A DNA stretch of 64,000 nt from Vreelandella zhuhanensis (GCF_009793355.1 NZ_WTKP01000005.1:245583-309582); one strand, 5' to 3'; shown: positions 39,006 through 47,945, counted from the first letter of the stretch. Notes: generated by a model from the letters alone, not told the origin. Made by a program: numbers and translations.

Positions 39006-40796
39006 ATGTCGACTCGCCCCAATCCGCGAATACTGCTACGCCTGCTCGGATTGTTACGTCCTTATCACTGGCGTCTGGTGCTGGCGGGGGTTGCCTTGCT
39101 GGTGGCGGCGTCCAGCGTGCTGGTGCTAGGCCAAGGGTTGCGGTTAGTGATCGACCAGGGGTTTCTAGCCGCCGACCGTAGCCGGCTCAACCAGGCATTG
39201 GGCCTGATGCTTGCGGTAGTCAGCGTGCTGGCGATGGCCTCGGCGCTACGCTATTACCTGGTGACCTGGATTGGCGAACGCCTGGCAGGCGATCTTCGCC
39301 GCCAGGTTTTCGATCATCTGCTGTCCCTGGAACCGAGTTTTTTTGAAGCCAGCAACGGCGAAGGTGGTGGTGCCGGCGAGATCACCTCGCGTCTCACCGC
39401 CGATACCAGCGTCCTGCAAAGCCTGTTCGGTTCTTCGCTGTCGATGGCGGTACGCAATCTTCTGATGCTGGTCGGCGCCGTCATCCTGATGCTGGTCACC
39501 CAGCCGTTGCTTTCGGCCATCGTCCTGTTGGGCATTCCCGCGACGGTGTTGCCGATTCTCTGGTACGGGCGCCGAGTGCGGCGGCTTTCGCGTTTCAGCC
39601 AGAATCGAGTGGCGGAACTGGGCCGCTACGCGGGGGAAGCCCTGAACGGCATCCGCACCGTTCAAGCCTTTCATCACGAAAATATAGAAAGATATAACTA
39701 CGCTCAGCGTGTCGAAGAGGCTTTCACCAGTGCCGTCGAACGCACCCGCCAACGGGCCTGGCTAACCGGTATCGCCATGTTGGTGGTCTTCGTCGCCGTG
39801 GGCATCATGCTCTGGCAAGGGGGCCAGGCGGTGCTGGCCGGCACCATGACCGCCGGCGAACTCTCGGCGTTCGTTTTTTATGCTGTGCTGGCCGCAAGCG
39901 CCGTGGCCACACTTTCAGAGGTGGCGGGCGACGTACAGCGAGCGGCGGGCGCTGCGGAAAGGTTACTCGAATTACTCGATACGCAGCCTGAGATTCATGC
40001 GCCCACCCATGCCGCCACACTTCCCGAGCCGATAAACGGCGACATCCGTTTCGAAGCGGTCGATTTCACCTACCCTGGCCGCCAACAACCGGCACTCGAA
40101 GGGCTTGATCTGCATATTCGTTCGGGGGAACGCGTAGCGTTGGTAGGGCCTTCTGGCGCTGGCAAGAGCACCTTGCTTTCGCTGTTATTGCGTTTTCATG
40201 ACCCCGACACTGGCCGGCTGATGCTTGACGGCATTGACCTGCGAAAACTTGAGCCGCAATCGCTACGTCGCACCCTGGGACTGGTGGCGCAGGAACCCAC
40301 CTTGTTCACCGGCAGTGCCGCCGAGAACCTGCGTTACGGCAAACCCGATGCCACCCTGGAAGAGCTTCGCGACGCCGCCCGTAATGCCAACGCCTTGAGC
40401 TTCATCGAGGCGCTACCCTTGGGGTTCGACACACCGCTTGGCGCTGGGGGTATACAGCTTTCCGGTGGCCAGCGCCAGCGCCTGGCTATTGCTCGAGCAC
40501 TTCTCAAGAACCCGCGCGTACTGCTGTTGGATGAAGCCACCAGTGCCTTGGACGCCGAAAGTGAGCGGCTCGTGCAACAGGCGCTTGACCGGCTGATGCA
40601 AGGACGCACCAGCCTGGTAATCGCTCACCGATTGGCTACGGTGGTTGCCGCCGACCGCTTGCTGGTGCTGGAGGCAGGTAAATTGGTTGCCCAGGGCCGT
40701 CATAATGAACTGCTGGAATCGAGCCCTTTATATCGCCATTTGGCCGAACTGCAGTTCGGTACTCATCAAGGCATTTCGTACGTCGGCGAGATTTAG
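39006..40796 (+). CDS. ABC exporter, fused membrane and ATPase domains
   Basis: 596 residues from ATG 39006 (GGAG upstream); the open frame runs back to a TTG at 38940. Six helices (about 15-310) with the ABCB-like NBD: Walker A GPSGAGKST, Q-loop VAQEPTLF, signature LSGGQRQR, Walker B VLLLDEATSALD, H-loop AHR. Resembles the MsbA/LmrA exporter class; the substrate (lipid, peptide or drug) cannot be assigned. It stands alone before the Cache-pLGIC gene. Confidence 0.92.
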   Translation: MSTRPNPRILLRLLGLLRPYHWRLVLAGVALLVAASSVLVLGQGLRLVIDQGFLAADRSRLNQALGLMLAVVSVLAMASALRYYLVTWIGERLAGDLRRQVFDHLLSLEPSFFEASNGEGGGAGEITSRLTADTSVLQSLFGSSLSMAVRNLLMLVGAVILMLVTQPLLSAIVLLGIPATVLPILWYGRRVRRLSRFSQNRVAELGRYAGEALNGIRTVQAFHHENIERYNYAQRVEEAFTSAVERTRQRAWLTGIAMLVVFVAVGIMLWQGGQAVLAGTMTAGELSAFVFYAVLAASAVATLSEVAGDVQRAAGAAERLLELLDTQPEIHAPTHAATLPEPINGDIRFEAVDFTYPGRQQPALEGLDLHIRSGERVALVGPSGAGKSTLLSLLLRFHDPDTGRLMLDGIDLRKLEPQSLRRTLGLVAQEPTLFTGSAAENLRYGKPDATLEELRDAARNANALSFIEALPLGFDTPLGAGGIQLSGGQRQRLAIARALLKNPRVLLLDEATSALDAESERLVQQALDRLMQGRTSLVIAHRLATVVAADRLLVLEAGKLVAQGRHNELLESSPLYRHLAELQFGTHQGISYVGEI

Positions 40797-40887
40797 CACA
40801 AGCAAGGTGTTTGCTGAAACACTACTTTTCCGACTAAATTGATGAATGCTTAAGCCGTTACGGTTCAACTCGATTTAACACTGACAG

Positions 40888-43050
40888 ATGACGCAAAGGA
40901 ACTGGATGCTTCCTCCTCCCGGCCCTTCTCGAATTGTTTTCAGCATCGCCCTGAGCATGGCCCTGCTAGGTTTTCTTATCGCTGCCGGCTTGCTCTGGGT
41001 CGATCGCAATGCCCGTGTGGAAACCACCGAGACTTGGCTGGAACGCATCCAGGAAGACACCACCGCGGCCGCCGAGTCCCTCGATCAGAACCTGCACAAT
41101 ATGGCTGAGCTGGGCGATGAACTGGCCGCTGAACTAAGCAGCGGTGAACTCTCGGTCAAGGCAGTCGATGAACGCCTCGAAAACCTGGTTAAAGAGCACC
41201 CGCATGTATTCGGCGCCGGGGTGATGTTTCGCCCCTTCGCCTACGATCCAAATCAGCGCCTTTACTCGCGCTATCTGGTTAGGCGCGACGATGCCTATCG
41301 GATGCTCCAGATCGAAGATCTTTACGATTATAGCCAGCCCGAACATGAATGGTTTCAACAGGGTATTAAGCAATCCGGTTGGATCGAACCCTTCTACGGT
41401 GAAGCCAGTCAGGCCATGCTAGCGCTGTATTGCACGCCTTTCAGCCTTCCCCAACAGCAGCCAACCCGGGAAGATACCCCAAGCGACGGTACTGTGTGCA
41501 TCGATTATTCGATCGAAGATGTGTGGAATCTGGTCAGCGCCCTGGATCTTGGCCAAACTGGCTATGCCATTGCCATGACCGACCAAGGCACACTAGTGGC
41601 GCATCCCCGCCGAGAGTATGTGCGCCAGGGGCAAAGCTTGTTCGACTTGGCCGAAACGCGGCAGGATTCAGACTTGCGCCGCCTGGCGGAGCAAGCCACC
41701 GCACAGCGAAGCGGTATGCTTACCCATTCCAATTCGTTGACCGGTCAATTTTCCTGGATCTTCTACGAGCCGATTCCAGCGACCAACTGGTCTCTGGCGG
41801 TGGTCGCCTTTCGCGATGAAATACCGCTGGATATCAGCGAGCATAAATATCGCCAAATCGGCACCACCATTTTTTTGGTCATCGGAGGGATCGGCCTGAT
41901 GGGCTTGGCTGCCTCCTATCAGTTGAACTCCAAACCCACACTCTGGAGCGTAAGCGTTGGCATCACTCTGCTATTTTTGTTGGGCATCATCAATATCTGG
42001 AGAATCGAATTTTCCGAGGCCAATCGTGACCCACCGGAAGCCGTGATGCTGGTCGATTCCACCGGGGTTGAAAGCTATCTCAGCGACTATGACAAAGCGG
42101 CACAGCAACAACAATTCGCAACCCCGATCAAGATTCCCACTGGGGTATTCGTTCAGGCTATCAATTTCGATACCCCGCATGACCCGGTGGTCTCCGGGTT
42201 CGTCTGGCAGCGCTATCGCGTACCTGAACATGACGATCTATCGCGTGACATATTCTTTCCCGACGCCGTGCCTGACTACGATATCCGGGAAGAACTGTAT
42301 CGCTTCCGTGAGGGCGATACAGAAGTGGTGGGCTGGTTTTTCAAGACCACCTTGCACCAGCCTTTTGATTATTCGGGATTTCCCATCGATGTCAAAACCG
42401 TACGCTTGCGCATCTGGCACCCGTCCATAGAACGCAACGTGATCCTGGTACCCGAGCTTGAAGCGTATCGCCTGATTCACCCCACCTCCCAACCCGGCAT
42501 GGAAACCGACTTCCATCTGCCCGGTTGGGAAGTACAACGCAGCTTTTTTGCTTACCGTTTTCACGACTATCGCAGCGACTTCGGCATTCGCGGTAGCGCT
42601 ATAAGCGGGTCATTTCCAGAGCTGACCTACAACGTCACCCTGCTGCGCAATATTACCGATGCCTTCGTTTCCAATCAGATTCCATTGTTTGTCGCTGCGT
42701 TCATGCTGTTCGCAATGCTGGTAATCGATACCCGAAAAAAAAGCCAAGCCTTGCTGCACGGTTTCACCACATCCACGGTACTGGGAACGGCAGCTGCCAT
42801 CTTTTTCATCATACTGCTCGCCCATATCGATATCCGTCGCCGCTACGTCGCCGAACAAATCATGTACCTGGAATATTTCTACTTCATCACCTACTTCTCC
42901 ATCCTCGCCATATCCTTCAATGCCTTCATGCTGACCGCCACCAGCCATAATCATTTCTTTCACTACCGCGACAATCTCATCCCCAAACTTTTGTTCTGGC
43001 CGCTACTCCATGGTGCCTTCTTCGTAGTCACTGTTTATGTCTTTCTGTGA
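40888..43050 (+). CDS. Cache domain fused to a pentameric ligand-gated ion channel (pLGIC) subunit
   Basis: 720 residues. Helix 1 (about 16-37) is followed by a periplasmic Cache-type sensor (about 40-320; VFGAGVMFRPFAYDP, WIEPFYGEASQAMLALYCTPF, YAIAMTDQGTLVAHP). Two helices (about 322-343 and 352-370) bring the chain back out. Residues about 380-595 then read as the beta-sandwich of a pLGIC: a Pro-loop PFDYSGFPIDVKTVRLRIW (492-510; FPID 498-501), FHLPGWEVQRSFF and FPELTYNVTLLRN, then M1 (about 598-615), M2 (about 627-647), the M2-M3 loop with M3 (IMYLEYFYFITYF, about 658-687) and M4 (about 700-720) to the C-terminus. This order matches GLIC. No HAMP or output domain is present. Ligand and ion are unknown. 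Confidence 0.8.
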   Translation: MTQRNWMLPPPGPSRIVFSIALSMALLGFLIAAGLLWVDRNARVETTETWLERIQEDTTAAAESLDQNLHNMAELGDELAAELSSGELSVKAVDERLENLVKEHPHVFGAGVMFRPFAYDPNQRLYSRYLVRRDDAYRMLQIEDLYDYSQPEHEWFQQGIKQSGWIEPFYGEASQAMLALYCTPFSLPQQQPTREDTPSDGTVCIDYSIEDVWNLVSALDLGQTGYAIAMTDQGTLVAHPRREYVRQGQSLFDLAETRQDSDLRRLAEQATAQRSGMLTHSNSLTGQFSWIFYEPIPATNWSLAVVAFRDEIPLDISEHKYRQIGTTIFLVIGGIGLMGLAASYQLNSKPTLWSVSVGITLLFLLGIINIWRIEFSEANRDPPEAVMLVDSTGVESYLSDYDKAAQQQQFATPIKIPTGVFVQAINFDTPHDPVVSGFVWQRYRVPEHDDLSRDIFFPDAVPDYDIREELYRFREGDTEVVGWFFKTTLHQPFDYSGFPIDVKTVRLRIWHPSIERNVILVPELEAYRLIHPTSQPGMETDFHLPGWEVQRSFFAYRFHDYRSDFGIRGSAISGSFPELTYNVTLLRNITDAFVSNQIPLFVAAFMLFAMLVIDTRKKSQALLHGFTTSTVLGTAAAIFFIILLAHIDIRRRYVAEQIMYLEYFYFITYFSILAISFNAFMLTATSHNHFFHYRDNLIPKLLFWPLLHGAFFVVTVYVFL

Positions 43051-43189
43051 AGAATCCATTCCATGCCTCAGCAAATCTTGATCCTGCAAGGATATTCAGG
43101 CGAGCAACCCAATGTTTTCTCATGGCGGTCGGTTGCCATATATCTGCTACCGTTAACATTTCGCCATCCATGCAGTGTGGAGTACAACG

Positions 43190-43810
43190 ATGCTGGACCT
43201 GACACAAACGCCCATCACCTTGTTACTGCTTATCCTCAATATTGTAGTCAGCCTTTATGTACTGAGCCGTAAGCCAGCACTTATCGACCGCCTGGCTTTC
43301 AAGCCCGAACGCATACTCAAACAGGGGGAAGTCTATCGCCTGGTGACGGCTGGATTCGTGCACATCAATGGTATCCACCTCCTCGTCAACATGATCACCT
43401 TGTATTTTTTCGGACCGTGGATGGAGCTTACGCTGGGGACCCTAGGCTTCTTGGTGTTGTATTTCGGCGCCGAGCTTACCGCCCATGGGCTCTCGCTCAT
43501 CATTCAGCGCAACAATCCGCGTTATGCAGCGGTAGGAGCCTCAGGCGCCATCGCTGGGGTGCTTTTTGCCTTCTGCCTCTACGAGCCTTTTCGCTTGCTC
43601 TTCCTTTTCTTTGTAATCCCCATCCCCGCCATTCTCTTCGCGATTGGTTTTGTGGCCATTTCAATCGTAGCGATGCAAAGACGAGAGGCGGACCAGGTCG
43701 GCGGCCTGGCCCATGAAGCTCACTTGGGTGGGGCACTTGGAGGTATCATTATTGTGCTTCTGCTGGACCCAAACGTGCTACCCCGGCTACTCGATCAGTT
43801 GGGTGGCTAG
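43190..43810 (+). CDS. Rhomboid-family intramembrane serine protease
   Basis: 206 residues from ATG 43190 (GGAG upstream; a GTG at 43175 is in frame). Six helices with catalytic Ser118 in GASGAIAG and His178 in HEAHLGG. Conserved HxxxN-like HLLVNMI segment in helix 2. A GlpG-type cleaver of membrane proteins; substrate unknown. Lies 139 bases after the Cache-pLGIC gene; a functional link is speculative. Confidence 0.9.
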   Translation: MLDLTQTPITLLLLILNIVVSLYVLSRKPALIDRLAFKPERILKQGEVYRLVTAGFVHINGIHLLVNMITLYFFGPWMELTLGTLGFLVLYFGAELTAHGLSLIIQRNNPRYAAVGASGAIAGVLFAFCLYEPFRLLFLFFVIPIPAILFAIGFVAISIVAMQRREADQVGGLAHEAHLGGALGGIIIVLLLDPNVLPRLLDQLGG

Positions 43811-43812
43811 GT

Positions 43813-44256
43813 CTATATGGTCTTCAAATACGGTGCTAGCCATTGGCGCAGCTGCGGCCCCTGCATGGCACCGGGCTGACGGGCGACTTCCTGACCGTTA
43901 CGAAACACTATCAAGGTGGGAATGCTGCGGATGCCGAAGCGGCCGGCCAATGCCTGTTCGGATTCGGTATCCAGCTTGGCAAAGCGCATGTGCGGCTCCA
44001 GTTCGCGAGCGGTCTCGGCGAAAATAGGCGCCATCATCTTGCACGGGCCGCACCAACTGGCCCAGAAATCCACTACCACCGGCAGCTCGCTACGCTCTAC
44101 CAAGGCGGTGAAGTTGGCGCTGGTGAGTTCGACCGGTTCACCGGAGAAAAGCGCTCGTTTGCACTTGCCGCATTTGGGACCATCATTCAACCGAGCGCTG
44201 TTGACTCGGTTTATGGCACTGCAATAAGGACAACCAAGCGTAATGGAATCCGCCAT
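43813..44256 (-). CDS. trxC: Thioredoxin 2 (TrxC)
   Basis: 147 residues from ATG 44256, preceded by AAAGGAG (strong ribosome-binding site); the frame is open further up to 44292. N-terminal zinc ribbon with Cys9, Cys12, Cys29, Cys32, which is the mark of TrxC, then the thioredoxin fold with WCGPC (Cys69, Cys72) and the cis-Pro RSIPTL. Cytoplasmic disulfide reductase for redox-sensitive proteins. Converges on the rhomboid gene with two bases between. Confidence 0.96.
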   Translation of the reverse strand: MADSITLGCPYCSAINRVNSARLNDGPKCGKCKRALFSGEPVELTSANFTALVERSELPVVVDFWASWCGPCKMMAPIFAETARELEPHMRFAKLDTESEQALAGRFGIRSIPTLIVFRNGQEVARQPGAMQGPQLRQWLAPYLKTI

Positions 44257-44325
44257 GTAAAACTCCTTTATAGAATGGGTGGAAAATTCCAACCTTTATT
44301 GAAGAGTAGTCCACTTGATCGATAC

Positions 44326-45480
44326 TCAAAGCTGTTCCACGATCAACCGAGCCGCCCGTTCCTTCAGGCGCACCCAACCACTGCGGCGTTTGAATTGCTC
44401 AGCACTCAAGGGTATCGCTCGCTTGCAATCGTCGTCGAAGTCAGCATCCAGCCGGGCGACAACATCCTTGCAAAACATCATGGCGCTGCATTCCTCGTCT
44501 TTACCCATAGAGCGTTGATTGACGTTCACCGAGCCGACACTGGAAAGAATCCCGTCGACGGTCACGATCTTGGCGTGCAACACCGTGGGCTGGAAGGCCC
44601 AGACCTTCACCCCGGCCTTGAGCAGCACTTCGATGCTGGGCTGTCCGGCGAGCTGTGACAAGCGGCTATCGTTGTGGGCTCCCGGCACCAGTACTTCCAC
44701 CTCGACCCCACGCTTGACCGCGGTAATCATTGCATTGATCAGGACGCTATCCGGAACGAAATACGCCGTGACGATACGTAACCTTACCTGGCTGATCGAA
44801 ACCAATGACCGCAGTATGGCAGCTGTTTCGGTCCAGCCGATGGTCGAGGATGCGCGCAAGAATTGAATGGGCACCCCATTTTCATACGCTTGAGCACGGT
44901 GATGGATCGGCCGCCATTGCCAGCCCCCTCTCTCGTTCCAATTATCGAGAAAGGCCGAATACAGCCCTATGACGGAAGGCCCGTACACCCTTATATGAGT
45001 TTCACGCCATTCATGTTCGTTGCGGGCGTCTCCTTCCCATTCGCTGGCGATACCCACACCACCGGTAAACCCCACCTTGCCGTCACAAATGAGTATCTTT
45101 CGATGGGTTCGTTTGTCTATATGCCAAAGGCGTAACAAATTGAACGGGCGAAACCAGCGAATCTCGACACCGGCCTCTTCCATCAGCGTCACAAGTTCTT
45201 GAGCCATCTTCTTGGCACCTATCGAATCCAACACCAATCGCACCACAACGCCTTCACGCGCTCGTTCTGCCAACGCATGGGCAAATTTTCTGGCAATGTC
45301 ACCGGTCCAGTAAACGAATGTCACCATCTCGATGGATTCCCGAGCGGCACGAATGGCACCAAGCATGGCAGGAAAAATTTCCACTCCATTACGCAGTACG
45401 TCCACCCGATTACCTTCAGTGAAGGGCGTTCCTAATGCATATTCCAGCTCAAGACGATAATCCGGGCTGTTAGCAGACAT
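44326..45480 (-). CDS. clsB: Phospholipase-D family enzyme, cardiolipin synthase B-like
   Basis: 384 residues with two HKD motifs: His126-x-Lys128-x4-Asp133 (HRKILICDG) and His302-x-Lys304-x4-Asp309 (HAKIVTVDG). The N-terminal membrane helices of ClsA are missing; hydrophobic FVYWTGD and VGFTGGVGIASEWEG flank the active site as in ClsB/YbhO. Probably joins phospholipid head groups at the inner membrane. Other PLD families are possible. Confidence 0.85.
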   Translation of the reverse strand: MSANSPDYRLELEYALGTPFTEGNRVDVLRNGVEIFPAMLGAIRAARESIEMVTFVYWTGDIARKFAHALAERAREGVVVRLVLDSIGAKKMAQELVTLMEEAGVEIRWFRPFNLLRLWHIDKRTHRKILICDGKVGFTGGVGIASEWEGDARNEHEWRETHIRVYGPSVIGLYSAFLDNWNERGGWQWRPIHHRAQAYENGVPIQFLRASSTIGWTETAAILRSLVSISQVRLRIVTAYFVPDSVLINAMITAVKRGVEVEVLVPGAHNDSRLSQLAGQPSIEVLLKAGVKVWAFQPTVLHAKIVTVDGILSSVGSVNVNQRSMGKDEECSAMMFCKDVVARLDADFDDDCKRAIPLSAEQFKRRSGWVRLKERAARLIVEQL

Positions 45481-45606
45481 ATTATATTCGCCCTCGCGCT
45501 AGCTCTTTGAAAGGCCTATAGGTATCGCTTATTCTACGAAACCGTCTAGCTTGATGATATCGTCATTGCTATCTCATTAAATTAACCAACTACGCCAGGA
45601 AACATC

Positions 45607-45954
45607 ATGTCCCAGAAGATCTACTGCACCGCGAGTTTCAAGCCCAAACCCGGCAAGGAAGATGCCGTCTTCAAGGCATTGCAAGCCCTGGAACCGAATG
45701 CTCACCGTGAAGATGCCTGCCTGCTTTACACCGTCACCCGCCATATCAGCAACCCTTTTGCCGAAGGCCAAAGCTACCCCATCGTGTTTCATGAGGTCTG
45801 GGCCAACCGGGCCGCCTTCGAAGCTCACTGCCAGCGCAATGAAATTCGTGAGTTCTTTGCCTCTCATCTTGAAGCCGAGGATGGCGATATAGAGGACGCC
45901 AATGTGTGCGTCTATACCGATGAACCGGTCAACTTTGACGCCCCGGACATATAA
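45607..45954 (+). CDS. Antibiotic biosynthesis monooxygenase (ABM/YgiN) family protein
   Basis: 115 residues with the dimeric alpha-beta barrel pattern: IYCTASFKPKPGKEDAVFKALQAL, then CLLYTVTRHI ... IVFHEVWANRAAFEAHCQ. Such proteins act on small aromatic or quinol substrates; the substrate is not evident. Upstream AGGAAAC precedes the ATG. A weak stem (AAGCC 46015-46019 with GGCTT 46032-46036 and three Ts) 60 bases downstream may terminate it. Confidence 0.86.
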   Translation: MSQKIYCTASFKPKPGKEDAVFKALQALEPNAHREDACLLYTVTRHISNPFAEGQSYPIVFHEVWANRAAFEAHCQRNEIREFFASHLEAEDGDIEDANVCVYTDEPVNFDAPDI

Positions 45955-46066
45955 AGCCGCCAGCAGAGAAAACCATACTTCGCTGCTTGATTGGCTATCC
46001 AGTCGCCACTAAATAAGCCATTGTCTAAAAAGGCTTTTTAACAAATCATCCACTTCGACTTATTTA

Positions 46067-46077
46067 TTGCACTGCAA
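46067..46077. promoter_or_regulatory. Palindrome upstream of the phasin gene, candidate operator
   Basis: Perfect 11-base palindrome TTGCACTGCAA centred at 46072, 102 bases before the phasin ATG. PhaR-type repressors of phasin and PHA genes bind TGC-rich palindromes, so this is a plausible operator; no direct evidence in the window. Confidence 0.35.
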
Positions 46078-46178
46078 TACTGGTAGTTTTCTGGCAATGA
46101 TCTACCTTCAGGTAAAGGAATTGGCAGGACAAGGATCTTACCTTGGATTGTTACCTACGCTGGAGGAGTGAAGTGAGC

Positions 46179-46709
46179 ATGGATAGTAACGAAAAAACTA
46201 CCGAGAATGTCGAGCAGGCAGCCGAGCTAGCCCGTGATCAATTCGCAAACGCCGTTGTTGAGCCGGCGCGTGCCTACGGCTCTCTCGCGCTGGAGTATTA
46301 CCAGAAACTGTTCTCCACCCAGCTGAATGCAATCCGTGAATTTACCGACGCAAGCCTGGAACAGTCACGCTCCTGGCTTGAAGTGAAGGACAGCGATGGC
46401 TTCAGGAAAGTGATGGAAGACCAGCAGAAAGCGCTGCAGAACCTGAACGACCGCTTCAAGGCAGATGCTGAAGAAATAACGGCACTGAACCAGGAATACA
46501 TGCAAAAGAGCATGAAGTTGATGGAAGACAACATGCAAAAAGGCCAGAAGCAGTTTGAGGAAAACATGCAGAAAGGCCAGCGCCAGCTCGAAGAAACTAT
46601 GCAGCAAGGTCAAAAGCAGGTCGAAAAAAACATGCAAAAGGGCCAGAGCCAACAGCAAAAACAGTCTGAAGGCTCCAAGAAATCCAGTTCTTCTTCCAGC
46701 AGCTCGTAG
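46179..46709 (+). CDS. phaP: Phasin (PHA granule-coating protein) with hendecad repeats
   Basis: 176 residues from ATG 46179 (TGGAGGAG 10 bases before; GTG at 46173 is the alternative). Phasin-type amphipathic helices: AAELARDQFANAVVEPARAYGSLALEYYQKLFSTQLNAIREFT and NQEYMQKSMKLMED. Residues 115-158 are four exact 11-residue repeats of the form xExxMQKGQxQ, an 11-mer coiled-coil pattern, then a Ser-rich tail. No phaC lies in the window. The IS5 element begins seven bases after the stop, cutting the gene from its probable terminator at 47986-48018. Confidence 0.82.
   Translation: MDSNEKTTENVEQAAELARDQFANAVVEPARAYGSLALEYYQKLFSTQLNAIREFTDASLEQSRSWLEVKDSDGFRKVMEDQQKALQNLNDRFKADAEEITALNQEYMQKSMKLMEDNMQKGQKQFEENMQKGQRQLEETMQQGQKQVEKNMQKGQSQQQKQSEGSKKSSSSSSSS
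46521..46652 (+). repeat. Four tandem 33-bp repeats in the phasin gene
   Basis: 46521-46652 is four near-identical 33-base units coding for 11-residue repeats of the form xExxMQKGQxQ (residues 115-158 of the phasin). They diverge by a few bases each, so slippage could change copy number. Confidence 0.9.
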
Positions 46710-46712
46710 TAT

Positions 46713-46716
46713 TTAG
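46713..46716. repeat. Left target-site duplication TTAG
   Basis: TTAG directly before the left IS end, matched by TTAG at 47942-47945. A four-base YTAR-type duplication is usual for the IS5 subgroup. Confidence 0.85.
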
Positions 46717-46807
46717 GGAAACGCTGCACAAATCCCGCCGCAGCTGCCTGATGGGTATCGGCGGGGTATAATCTGACCTTCCTGCCACCGTCTGACAGAG
46801 CCACCCG

Positions 46808-47806
46808 ATGAAGCAGATCACGTTTGCCCAGGCTGAGCACCAGAACAAGAAGAAGGTTACCCGCCGTGAGCGGTTCCTGGCCCAGATGAATGCTCTGGTG
46901 CCATGGCAACGCCTGATCGACGCATTGTCGCCGTCCTACTTTCCGAATTCGGCAGGCAAGCGGGGCCGGCCGCCAATCGGCCTGGAACGCATGCTGCGGA
47001 TCTACTTCCTGCAACAGTGGTATGCCCTCGCCGACGAGGCGCTCGAAGATGCCATTTACGATAGCCAGGCCATGCGCGACTTCATCGGTATCGATCTCGC
47101 CATCGAGAGTGTGCCGGACGCCACCACGCTGCTGCGCTTCCGTCATCTGCTGGAGAAGCATGCCCTGACGCAGCGGATCTTCGAGGAGATCAATGCCAGC
47201 CTGACCGAACAGGGCCTGTTCATGCGCGAGGGCACCATTGTCGATGCCACCATCGTGGCGGCTGCCCCCTCCACCAAGAACAAGGCCAGGCAGCGCGACC
47301 CGGAGATGAAGCAAGCCAAGAAGGGCAATCAATGGCATTTCGGCATGAAGGCGCATATCGGCGTCGATGCCGTCACCGGGCTGACCCACAGTGTCGCTGC
47401 CACGTCGGCCAACGTCGCTGATGTGACCATGGCCAGTCATCTCGTTCGTGATGATGACAAGCGGATATACGGTGATGCCGGTTATACCGGCATGTGGAAG
47501 TATCTGGACGAAGAGAAGGATGCCCCGGCTTCTCGGTGCTGTGTCGCCGCCAAGCGCGGCGCCATCAAGAAGCTGGAAGACAGCCCCATGAAGACGCTGC
47601 TGCTGGCGTTCGAGAAGACCAAGGCCAGCATCCGCGCCAAGGTCGAGCATCCGTTTCATGTCATCAAGAATCTCTTCGGCTACCGGAAGGTGCGCTACAA
47701 GGGGCTGGCCAAGAACCACGCCCAGTTGTTTACCCTCTTCGCCCTCGGCAATCTGGTACTGGCAGGACGATGCCAGGGATGCGTCAATGGGAGCAGTACG
47801 TCTTGA
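46808..47806 (+). CDS. IS5-family DDE transposase
   Basis: 332 residues, uninterrupted. N-terminal domain ends near residue 100. DDE triad: Asp146 (GTIVDATI), Asp223 (IYGDAGYTG), Glu280 (KVEHPFHVIKNLFGYRKVRYKGL, the YREK-type region). A Lys-rich segment (DPEMKQAKKGNQWHFGMKAHIGVD) is typical of IS5. The upstream 90 bases hold the promoter and the left inverted repeat. Confidence 0.95.
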   Translation: MKQITFAQAEHQNKKKVTRRERFLAQMNALVPWQRLIDALSPSYFPNSAGKRGRPPIGLERMLRIYFLQQWYALADEALEDAIYDSQAMRDFIGIDLAIESVPDATTLLRFRHLLEKHALTQRIFEEINASLTEQGLFMREGTIVDATIVAAAPSTKNKARQRDPEMKQAKKGNQWHFGMKAHIGVDAVTGLTHSVAATSANVADVTMASHLVRDDDKRIYGDAGYTGMWKYLDEEKDAPASRCCVAAKRGAIKKLEDSPMKTLLLAFEKTKASIRAKVEHPFHVIKNLFGYRKVRYKGLAKNHAQLFTLFALGNLVLAGRCQGCVNGSSTS

Positions 47807-47815
47807 ATATGGCCT

Positions 47816-47838
47816 GACAGCCGGATAACCCGGCTGTC
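47816..47838 (+). terminator. Stem-loop after the IS5 transposase
   Basis: Nine-pair stem GACAGCCGG (47816-47824) with CCGGCTGTC (47830-47838), five-base loop, 10 bases after the transposase stop. No strong T-run; it may block transcription into or out of the element. Confidence 0.55.
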
Positions 47839-47941
47839 GGGTAAAATAGACTACCTGAGGTGGTCAGATATGGATCGCTGAAGCGATGATCGGGCCATTT
47901 TGGCTCTTCAACTACCCAGAACAGCATTGTTCAGCGGTTCC

Positions 47942-47945
47942 TTAG
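47942..47945. repeat. Right target-site duplication TTAG
   Basis: TTAG directly after the right IS end, matching 46713-46716. Confidence 0.85.

Larger units (their letters stand above)
46717..47941 (+). mobile_element. IS5-family insertion sequence, 1225 bp, intact
   Basis: Bounded by imperfect inverted repeats: left GGAAACGCTGCACAA (46717-46731) and the complement of right TTGTTCAGCGGTTCC (47927-47941), 13 of 15 matching. Flanked by TTAG duplications (46713-46716, 47942-47945). One transposase gene on the plus strand, with a stem-loop after it (47816-47838). The intact ends and duplication indicate a fairly recent insertion. Confidence 0.9.

Noticed and set aside
45987..46015. A -35/-10-like pair TTGATT - 17 bases - TAAATA before the phasin gene
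   Set aside because: It is directly followed by a weak terminator-like stem (46015-46039), so transcripts from it would end early. It is more likely chance or part of the spacer.
46610..47719. Long leftward open frame across the phasin end and the IS5 transposase
   Set aside because: It runs through two genes on the other strand and matches the reverse of the transposase codon pattern. It has no recognisable motif.
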